Source: JAZQNC01 sp045536155
GTDB taxonomy: Bacteria; Bacillota; Clostridia; Oscillospirales; CAG-272
Length of the DNA stretch: 7,224 nucleotides
Direction of reading: 5' to 3'
NCBI GenBank assembly: GCA_045536155.1
Contig: JAZSMZ010000064.1
Location: 1-7,224 of the forward strand
Part shown: positions 1 through 4,937 of the stretch, one piece after another
How positions within the stretch are numbered: the stretch's first letter is position 1
Layout of the letters: the number at the start of each line of letters is the position of its first letter
The notes under the pieces: model-generated
What the model was told of the DNA's origin: nothing
The model's database searches: none
Seen by the model: the letters and a program-made list of their open reading frames with translations, nothing else
Made by a program: the position numbers and the translations under genes

Positions 1-1296
1 ATTAACGCAGTTCTGAAGATCGATTGCATTATAAAGGTCTTCGCTGAAATTACTGTCGAATTCCTTGTATTTACTCAGAGGAATATCCTCAAGTATGGTC
101 TTGTTCTGTACGCAATAGCCAACAATCTGCCCTACCGTCTTATATGCGCTTCTGAAGGGAAGCCCCTTACCTACAAGATAGTCTGCAAGATCGGTTGCAT
201 TTATAAAACCGTTCTGTGCAGCCTTCTTCATATTTTCCGGAATGGGCTTCATGGTATCTATCATAGGAATAAATACGGAAAGACACTTTTTCACGGTTTC
301 AATGCTGTCGAATACAGCTTCCTTATCCTCCTGCATATCCTTGTTATAAGCAAGAGGCAGTCCCTTGAGTGTTGTGAGAAGTGCCATAAGATCGCCGTAA
401 ACTCTGCCCGTCTTACCGCGCACAAGCTCTGCCATATCAGGATTCTTTTTCTGAGGCATGATGCTTGAGCCCGTGGTGTACGCATCGTCAAGCTCAATGA
501 ATTTGAATTCCCAGCTTGACCATAGAATGATCTCTTCGGAAAATCTCGAAAGATGAGTCATGGTTATCGAAAGCGCCGAAAGAAGTTCCAGACCGAAATC
601 ACGGTCGGACACGCCGTCGATCGAGTTCAGCGTAATGCCGTCAAAGCCGAGCTCGTCGGCAACACTCATTCTATCGAGCGGATAGGTAGTTGATGCAAGT
701 GCGCCCGAGCCGAGAGGAGAGACGTTCATTCTCTTTTTGCAGTCGTTTATACGCGAAAGGTCGCGCGTGAGCATCATGGCATAGGCCATAATATAGTGCG
801 CGAAGGTAACGGGCTGTGCTCTTTGCAGATGGGTATATCCCGGCATTACGGTATGTATATTTGCCTCTGCTTTTTCAACAATGGCAACAATAAGCGCTTT
901 GATCTCGCTTATAAGCTCCTCACACTGATCGCGCAGATAAAGGCGGATATCGAGTGCGACCTGATCGTTGCGGCTTCTTGCGGTGTGAAGTCGCTTGCCC
1001 GCGTCACCGATGCGGCTTGTCAGCTCGGCTTCGACAAACATATGAATGTCTTCTGCGGTCATATCAAATTCGAGCTTTCCCGATTCAATATCCTCGAGAA
1101 TCGTGAGAAGTCCGTTTATTATCTTTTCGCTGTCTTCGAGTGAAATTATGCCCTGCTTACCGAGCATTCTCGCATGAGCGATACTGCCCTTGATGTCGGC
1201 ACGGTACATACGGCAGTCGAAGCGAATGGATGAATTAAAATCGTTTACGGAGCTGTCCAGCGCCTTTGAAAAGCGTCCTGCCCAAAGATTAGCCAT
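1..1296 (-). CDS. argH: Argininosuccinate lyase, C-terminus cut by window edge
   Basis: This enzyme cleaves argininosuccinate to arginine and fumarate in the cytoplasm, the last step of arginine synthesis. The reading frame is open from the ATG at 1296 to base 1, giving 432 codons. The family usually has about 455-470 residues, so only some 25-35 are missing. Visible signatures are WAGRF near residue 5, GKRLHTARSRNDQ (about 100-112), GYTHLQRAQP with the conserved active-site His (H156), and the fumarase/lyase-superfamily signature GSSIMPQKKNPD (276-287), whose serine lies in the mobile catalytic loop. The start is supported by a GAGG Shine-Dalgarno (complement of 1303-1306) 6 nt upstream. It lies 116 bp downstream of argG on the same strand and is probably cotranscribed with it, subject to the intervening hairpin. 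No frameshift or internal stop was seen. The identification is secure. Confidence 0.97.
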   Translation of the reverse strand, partial: MANLWAGRFSKALDSSVNDFNSSIRFDCRMYRADIKGSIAHARMLGKQGIISLEDSEKIINGLLTILEDIESGKLEFDMTAEDIHMFVEAELTSRIGDAGKRLHTARSRNDQVALDIRLYLRDQCEELISEIKALIVAIVEKAEANIHTVMPGYTHLQRAQPVTFAHYIMAYAMMLTRDLSRINDCKKRMNVSPLGSGALASTTYPLDRMSVADELGFDGITLNSIDGVSDRDFGLELLSALSITMTHLSRFSEEIILWSSWEFKFIELDDAYTTGSSIMPQKKNPDMAELVRGKTGRVYGDLMALLTTLKGLPLAYNKDMQEDKEAVFDSIETVKKCLSVFIPMIDTMKPIPENMKKAAQNGFINATDLADYLVGKGLPFRSAYKTVGQIVGYCVQNKTILEDIPLSKYKEFDSNFSEDLYNAIDLQNCVN

Positions 1297-1342
1297 TTGT
1301 TACCTCAAAATAGTTTGGAATTTTTATAAACAATAAATCACC

Positions 1343-1380
1343 AAAAGGACTCCTATGTCAATTCAGGCGGGAGTCCTTTT
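1343..1380 (-). terminator. Intercistronic hairpin between argG and argH
   Basis: An 11-bp perfect inverted repeat (AAAAGGACTCC at 1343-1353, GGAGTCCTTTT at 1370-1380) encloses a 16-nt loop. Read on the minus strand it starts 32 nt after the argG stop codon and ends in TTTT, which is part of the stem and is followed by GG rather than more U. It therefore resembles a weak intrinsic terminator. Only about 46 nt separate it from the argH start, and no convincing promoter is seen there, so partial read-through into argH is the likeliest arrangement. It could instead stabilise or process the argG 3' end. Confidence 0.55.
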
Positions 1381-1412
1381 GATTAAACGCAAAACGCGCA
1401 AATTACGGGCAA

Positions 1413-2639
1413 TTATTTACCGAGGCGTTTAGCTTCGAGCTTTGCCTTTTCTTTGATCGGAAGTCCGAACAGATTGATGAATCCTTCAGCGTCCTTCTGG
1501 TTGTATGCGCCCTCATCGTCGCCGAAAGAAGCAACTTCTTCATCGTAAAGGGTGCAAGGAGAAGTAACGGAAGCTAAGATCATGTTACCCTTGTAAAGCT
1601 TGAGTTTAACTTCACCGGTAACGGTCTCCTGAGTCTTGTCAACAAATGCGGAGAGTGCTTCGCGAAGAGGGGTGAACCACTTGCCGAAGTATACGAGATC
1701 TGCAAACTGACCTGAAAGCATCTGCTTCATGTGAACGGTGTCACGGTCAAGTGTGATGGTCTCAAGAGCCTCATGCGCACGGTAGAGGATAGATCCGCCG
1801 GGAGTTTCATAAACGCCGCGGCTCTTCATACCGACAAGGCGGTTCTCAACGATGTCGAGAAGGCCGATACCGTTTTCGCCACCGAGCTTATTGAGCTTTT
1901 CAACGATAGCAACAGGTGAAAGCTTTTCGCCGTCAACCGATACCGGAATACCCTGCTCAAAGCCGATTGTAACGTATGTGGGAACGTCGGGAGCGGCGAT
2001 GGGATCAACGCCGAGCTCGAGGATCTTATCGTACATGGGCTCGTTTGCGGGATCCTCAAGATCAAGTCCCTCGTGGGAAAGGTGCCATATATTCTTATCC
2101 TTGGAGTAGTTGGTCTCACGGTTTATCTTCAAGGGGATATTGTGTGCCTCAGCATAGTCGATCTCTTCTTCGCGGCTCTTGATGTCCCAGATTCTCCAGG
2201 GAGCGATGATCTCCATTTCGGGTGCGAAAGCCTTGATGGTGAGCTCGAAGCGTACCTGGTCGTTGCCCTTACCGGTGCAGCCGTGGCAGATAGCATCAGC
2301 GCCCTCTGCCTTTGCGATCTCAACGATACGCTTTGCGATGCAGGGACGTGCGAATGCGGTACCGAGAAGGTATGTATCTTCGTACTTGGCGCCTGCCTTG
2401 AGGGTGGGCCAAATGTAGTTTACGATAAAGTCTTCGCGCAGGTCCTCGATGTAAAGCTTGGAAGCACCGGTCTTGAGTGCCTTTTCTTCAAGTCCTTCAA
2501 GCTCGTCTGCCTGACCTACGTTACCCGATACTGCGATAACCTCGCATCCGGGATAGTTTTCATGGAGCCACGGAATAATGATTGATGTATCAAGTCCGCC
2601 CGAATATGCCAATACTATTTTTTTGATTTTGCCTGCCAT
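1413..2639 (-). CDS. argG: Argininosuccinate synthase
   Basis: This enzyme condenses citrulline and aspartate, using ATP, to argininosuccinate (cytoplasmic, penultimate step of arginine synthesis). The product is 408 residues, close to the usual 400 or so. The N-type ATP pyrophosphatase P-loop AYSGGLDTS is at residues 11-19, and the second family signature GCTGKGNDQVRF is at 120-131. LLGTAFARP (about 91-99) and NYSKDKNIWHLSHEG are also typical. The ATG at 2639 is preceded by AAGGAG (complement of 2649-2654) with 9 nt spacing, and translation from it gives the expected N-terminus directly before the P-loop. It is first in an argG-argH unit with its own promoter and a nearby ARG box, so repression by an ArgR/AhrC protein when arginine is plentiful is inferred. 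Confidence 0.98.
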   Translation of the reverse strand: MAGKIKKIVLAYSGGLDTSIIIPWLHENYPGCEVIAVSGNVGQADELEGLEEKALKTGASKLYIEDLREDFIVNYIWPTLKAGAKYEDTYLLGTAFARPCIAKRIVEIAKAEGADAICHGCTGKGNDQVRFELTIKAFAPEMEIIAPWRIWDIKSREEEIDYAEAHNIPLKINRETNYSKDKNIWHLSHEGLDLEDPANEPMYDKILELGVDPIAAPDVPTYVTIGFEQGIPVSVDGEKLSPVAIVEKLNKLGGENGIGLLDIVENRLVGMKSRGVYETPGGSILYRAHEALETITLDRDTVHMKQMLSGQFADLVYFGKWFTPLREALSAFVDKTQETVTGEVKLKLYKGNMILASVTSPCTLYDEEVASFGDDEGAYNQKDAEGFINLFGLPIKEKAKLEAKRLGK

Positions 2640-2694
2640 GATGATTACTCCTTATCTGCATTTTTATAAGCATTGTGATTTATGTGATGAGTGT

Positions 2695-2723
2695 ATTATA
2701 TACCTTATTATGAAAAAAATCAA
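2695..2723 (-). promoter_or_regulatory. argG promoter (sigma-A type)
   Basis: On the minus strand the -35 element TTGATT (complement of 2718-2723) and a perfect -10 TATAAT (complement of 2695-2700) are separated by exactly 17 bp. The predicted transcription start is near 2688, which gives a 5' leader of about 50 nt ahead of argG. A second TTGACT lies 7 bp further upstream, but at 24 bp from the -10 it is too far away to serve as the -35. Confidence 0.75.
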
Positions 2724-2740
2724 TAGTCAATTTGCACAAT

Positions 2741-2758
2741 AATGCATAAATATTCATT
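2741..2758. promoter_or_regulatory. ARG box (ArgR/AhrC operator)
   Basis: The 18-bp near-palindrome AATGCATAAATATTCATT matches the Escherichia coli ArgR consensus wNTGAATwwwwATTCANw at all but one position. Read on the other strand, its one deviation (ATGCA) is allowed by the Bacillus AhrC form of the box. It lies 17 bp upstream of the argG -35 element, within the divergent argG/deacetylase intergenic region. The position next to an arginine biosynthetic gene makes the assignment likely. Whether it also affects the divergent gene is unknown. Confidence 0.65.
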
Positions 2759-2787
2759 GCTTTTTGAAACAAATATGCAATAGTCGG

Positions 2788-2816
2788 TTGTTTTTCAAAA
2801 ATAATTCATGTATTTT
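2788..2816 (+). promoter_or_regulatory. Candidate promoter of the deacetylase operon
   Basis: TTGTTT (2788-2793) and TATTTT (2811-2816) are 17 bp apart and would start transcription near 2823, about 70 nt before the probable translation start. The match is only moderate (3/6 and 4/6). It is the best pair I found by eye in the correct orientation. A TATAAA at 2870-2875 is too close to the ribosome binding site to be the -10. A sporulation sigma factor promoter, which I could not recognise reliably, is an alternative. Confidence 0.3.
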
Positions 2817-2879
2817 TGCGACCCTTTTTGAAAAGATATAGTCGAAACGCTTTCACAACCGTTTTACATTATAAAATAA

Positions 2880-2896
2880 AAGGAGGAATAATTATC
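2880..2896 (+). promoter_or_regulatory. Strong ribosome binding site before a non-canonical start codon
   Basis: AGGAGG at 2881-2886, preceded by A, is an almost full-length Shine-Dalgarno. In the deacetylase frame the following codons are ATA (2888), ATT (2891) and ATC (2894); no ATG, GTG or TTG occurs at a usable distance in any frame. ATC has the best spacing (7 nt) and ATT has 4 nt. Both lead directly into a textbook signal peptide. This site therefore decides the start, against the upstream TTG at 2816, which has no Shine-Dalgarno. Confidence 0.6.
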
Positions 2897-3667
2897 AAAT
2901 CAAAAATTCTGCCGCTCATCCTTTCCCTTTCGATCCTTTTCACGCCATCTTTCACATCAAACGCTCAAAGCGCAGAGTGGTTTTTTCGCCGAGCCGAAAA
3001 CCACGAAAAGCCTCTGCTTGATGCATCTTTGAAATTTGCTGAGCAATACGATGTGATCTGGCAGGGTGAAGGTGACGAAAAGGTTATATATCTCACCTTT
3101 GATGCAGGGTACGAAAACGGCAACATCGCAAAAATTCTGAATGCGATGAAAGAGCACAATGCATGCGGTGCTTTTTTCATTTTAGACCACGTTGTAAAGT
3201 GCGAAAGTGAGCTTGTTAAGCGGATGATCGACGAAGGTCATCTCGTTTGCAACCACACGCAAAAGCATGCAGATATGTCAAAGGTAACAGACAAAAATGA
3301 GTTTGTGTCCGAGCTTTACGGTATGGAGGAGCTGTTCAGACAGTACACCGGAAGGGAGATGGCAAAGTTCTACCGCCCGCCTGAGGGAAAGTTTTCCGAC
3401 CTCAATTTAAAGCATGCATCGGAGATCGGTTACAAGACCGTATTCTGGTCGTTTGCCTACGCCGATTGGGACAACAATTCGCAATTGTCGGCCGACAAAG
3501 CCTTTGAAAAAATAATTTCAAACACCCATCCGGGAATGGTCATTCTTCTGCATCCCACGTCATCGACAAATGCCGAAATAATGCCCCGTCTGCTAAGCGA
3601 ATGGGAGCGCATGGGATACCGATTCGGCTCGCTTGAAGAATTCAATTCCAATAAAAAAGCGGAGTAA
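2894..3667 (+). CDS. pdaA: PdaA-like secreted polysaccharide deacetylase (probable muramic delta-lactam enzyme)
   Basis: This is a NodB-fold carbohydrate esterase (CE4). The PdaA branch de-N-acetylates MurNAc in peptidoglycan and forms the muramic delta-lactam of spore cortex, which is needed for germination. With the start at ATC 2894 the product is 257 residues. A basic start (KSK), a hydrophobic core to about residue 20 and an Ala-Gln site near 24-25 make a signal peptide, so it acts outside the membrane. NodB motifs in order are TFDAGYENG (68-76), NHTQKH with H121 and H125, RPPEGKFS (161-168), YADWDNN (189-195) and LLHPTS (218-223). The FDxGYENG form and the FWS...DW segment mark the PdaA branch. 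Ala71 replaces the second Asp of classical TFDDG motifs; B. subtilis PdaA has Asn there, so this fits the branch. The start is uncertain: ATT 2891 or an upstream TTG at 2816 (283 residues) are alternatives. A second deacetylase follows after 6 nt. Confidence 0.85.
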   Translation: MKSKILPLILSLSILFTPSFTSNAQSAEWFFRRAENHEKPLLDASLKFAEQYDVIWQGEGDEKVIYLTFDAGYENGNIAKILNAMKEHNACGAFFILDHVVKCESELVKRMIDEGHLVCNHTQKHADMSKVTDKNEFVSELYGMEELFRQYTGREMAKFYRPPEGKFSDLNLKHASEIGYKTVFWSFAYADWDNNSQLSADKAFEKIISNTHPGMVILLHPTSSTNAEIMPRLLSEWERMGYRFGSLEEFNSNKKAE

Positions 3668-3673
3668 GTTAAA

Positions 3674-4384
3674 ATGACGAATGTAATATACAGATGCATT
3701 AAAAAGCGTCGCATATATGCATTATTATGCGCGATTTGCTGTATGTTTTTGAGTAAAAATTCATTTGCTTACGGCGGTAAGGTGGTCCGTTTTCACGAAA
3801 ACAGCGGCAACATGATTGCCCTGACGTTTGACGACGGGCCTCACGGATCGTATACAAATCAGATCCTTAACGTCCTTTCAGAGTACGGAATCAATGCCAC
3901 ATTTTTCGTCATAGGCGAAAACTGCGAGCGTCATCCAGAGATAGTAGAGCGCATAAAGCAGGAGGGACACGAGATTGGAAACCACACCTTTTATCACAAC
4001 CGTCCGTGGACGTTGAGCTGTGAAGTTCTGACCGACGAGCTCAGCCGTACCGCATCGGCTGTCTACAACGCCTGCGGCGAGATGCCGAGTGTCTTCCGTC
4101 CGCCCGAGGGTGTTGCAAACGGTACCGTTGTCAGTGCGGCGGCGAAAATGAACTACAACGTCATTCTATGGACGGTTGATACACGCGACTGGGACAGAAA
4201 AACCACCGCCGATGACGTTTACAACAACATTTTGCAAAACGTACGCAGCGGAAGCATCATTCTCTGCCACGACGGTGTTTCCCGTCCCGACAGCGTGACG
4301 ATCGAGGCAATAAGCAAAGTCATTCCCGAGCTTCTCGCTCGCGGATACAAGTTCGTTACCGTATCCGAGCTGATAAATCAATAA
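3674..4384 (+). CDS. Secreted NodB-domain polysaccharide deacetylase (probable peptidoglycan deacetylase)
   Basis: This is a 236-residue CE4 enzyme expected to remove N-acetyl groups from a cell-surface glycan, most likely peptidoglycan; the exact substrate cannot be read from sequence. A basic N-terminus (RCIKKRR), a hydrophobic stretch at about 14-27 and a possible signal peptidase site after SFA (32) indicate export. All canonical NodB motifs are present: LTFDDGPH with catalytic-base Asp53 and metal-binding Asp54, NHTFYH with metal ligands His104 and His108, RPPEG (142-146), DTRDW (169-173) and LCHDG with His199. A complete catalytic set implies an active metalloenzyme. The ATG at 3674 follows a GGAG (3661-3664) by 9 nt and lies 6 nt after the stop of the PdaA-like gene, so the two are an operon and perhaps translationally coupled. 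B. subtilis PdaC, PdaB and PgdA homologues are alternatives I cannot separate. Confidence 0.9.
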   Translation: MTNVIYRCIKKRRIYALLCAICCMFLSKNSFAYGGKVVRFHENSGNMIALTFDDGPHGSYTNQILNVLSEYGINATFFVIGENCERHPEIVERIKQEGHEIGNHTFYHNRPWTLSCEVLTDELSRTASAVYNACGEMPSVFRPPEGVANGTVVSAAAKMNYNVILWTVDTRDWDRKTTADDVYNNILQNVRSGSIILCHDGVSRPDSVTIEAISKVIPELLARGYKFVTVSELINQ

Positions 4385-4385
4385 G

Positions 4386-4435
4386 GCAAAAATCGCCGCC
4401 GTGCTTCCCTTTTTCGGCGGTGCTTTTGCTTTTTT
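4386..4435 (+). terminator. Intrinsic terminator of the deacetylase operon
   Basis: Beginning 2 nt after the stop codon, bases 4394-4401 pair with 4415-4422 (CCGCCG with CGGCGG, extended by a G-U and a C-G pair) around a 13-nt loop. After one mismatch, AAAA (4389-4392) pairs with TTTT (4424-4427). A run of six T (4430-4435) follows. This is a strong rho-independent terminator on the plus strand. Confidence 0.88.
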
Positions 4436-4451
4436 ATAAAAATGCACAAGC

Positions 4452-4480
4452 TTGACAATATTCGATGCAAATGCTATTAT
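4452..4480 (+). promoter_or_regulatory. Upstream promoter P1 ahead of the SRP RNA
   Basis: A perfect -35 TTGACA (4452-4457), a 17-bp spacer, an extended TGC and the -10 TATTAT (4475-4480) make a near-consensus sigma-A promoter. It lies in the AT-rich gap after the deacetylase terminator. Transcription would begin near 4487, about 88 nt upstream of the apparent SRP RNA 5' end. No credible gene lies between, so it most likely gives an extended SRP RNA precursor. Confidence 0.7.
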
Positions 4481-4491
4481 ATTAATGTAAT
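4476..4491. promoter_or_regulatory. 16-bp near-palindrome over the P1 start site
   Basis: ATTATATTAATGTAAT is an inverted repeat centred on TTAA with a single mismatched pair. It covers most of the P1 -10 element and the predicted transcription start, where a repressor would block initiation. No known regulator consensus was recognised, and AT-rich DNA yields such palindromes by chance. Confidence 0.2.
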
Positions 4492-4538
4492 CAAATGTAA
4501 ATAATCTTTATTATTTTGTTATTATTTTAAAATACCCC

Positions 4539-4567
4539 TTGCTATTTTCTGCGTTTTCTGCTATAAT
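4539..4567 (+). promoter_or_regulatory. ffs: SRP RNA promoter P2
   Basis: TTGCTA (4539-4544) and a perfect TATAAT (4562-4567) are 17 bp apart, with an extended -10 TGC directly before the hexamer. The predicted start at about 4574-4575 coincides with the first base of the long terminal helix of the SRP RNA, which strongly supports this as its main promoter. Confidence 0.82.
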
Positions 4568-4574
4568 ACAGTTC

Positions 4575-4886
4575 AAGTACGAGATATAAGATAAGGTCGT
4601 ACCAGCCGGGGAGTCAGCGGTGCCTTGTAACCTGCAATCCGCTACAGCAGGGGTTGATTCCTTATCGAGGGCCGTGAATGTGCGGTCTGCGCCATTCGCA
4701 AGTACGTTGAAGAACGGGTCCAGCGCAATTTGTGTCCGTGAACCATGTCAGGCGGGGAACCGAGCAGCATTAAGCGGTTCGTCAGATGTGCCGCCGGGTT
4801 GCCTGTTCGGAGTATAAGCTGTGGTTTGCGCGCATATTCACGAGTTCGGAATGAGGTGTATGACCTTATCCTATATCTTGTGCTTT
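4575..4886 (+). ncRNA. ffs: Signal recognition particle RNA, large bacterial type with Alu domain
   Basis: This is the RNA scaffold of the signal recognition particle. It binds Ffh and, with FtsY, targets nascent membrane and secreted proteins. Domain IV is clear: CAGG (4749-4752), a CGG/CCG stem closing a GGAA tetraloop (4756-4759), then AGCAGC (4763-4768), the conserved Ffh-binding internal loops. The 5' portion carries the Alu-domain UGUAAC motif (4626-4631), so this is the long form of about 270-350 nt found in Bacillus and Clostridia, not the 4.5S form. The ends pair over a long distance: 4575-4598 with 4862-4885, continuing to about 4603/4856. A U-run follows. The 5' end is set by promoter P2 and the 3' end by the terminator; mature ends could be trimmed. 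A 65-codon open frame inside (4620-4817) is not a gene. The position directly before dnaX matches B. subtilis scr. Confidence 0.95.
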
Positions 4887-4890
4887 TTTT
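4862..4890 (+). terminator. SRP RNA 3' helix arm and U-tract
   Basis: The 3' arm of the terminal SRP RNA helix (4862-4885), which pairs with 4575-4598, runs straight into seven T (4884-4890). The helix therefore doubles as a rho-independent terminator stem, though its partner arm is nearly 290 nt upstream. Read-through would feed dnaX, which starts 47 bp later with no obvious promoter of its own. Confidence 0.65.
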
Positions 4891-4937
4891 ATTTGATTTT
4901 AACGTTATTTTAAGTGCGTTTTGAACGGAGAGTCAGT

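Noticed and set aside
796..1143. Plus-strand 115-codon ORF antisense to argH
   Set aside because: It lies opposite the conserved HTARSRND and THLQRAQP regions of argH, with no independent support.
2073..2585. Plus-strand 170-codon ORF antisense to argG
   Set aside because: It runs opposite a complete, highly conserved argG, shows no recognisable domain and has no Shine-Dalgarno; it is a shadow of argG codon composition.
2816..2893. TTG at 2816 as the start of the PdaA-like protein (283 residues)
   Set aside because: No Shine-Dalgarno upstream, and it would place about 26 non-hydrophobic residues before a clear signal peptide that follows a strong AGGAGG.
4442..4504. 20-codon ORF starting at ATG 4442 in the deacetylase-SRP RNA gap
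   Set aside because: No Shine-Dalgarno, it overlaps promoter P1 and the palindrome, and its composition is that of AT-rich spacer.
4620..4817. Plus-strand 65-codon ORF (MPCNLQSATAGV...)
   Set aside because: It lies wholly within the SRP RNA, covers the conserved Alu and domain IV motifs, and has no ribosome binding site.
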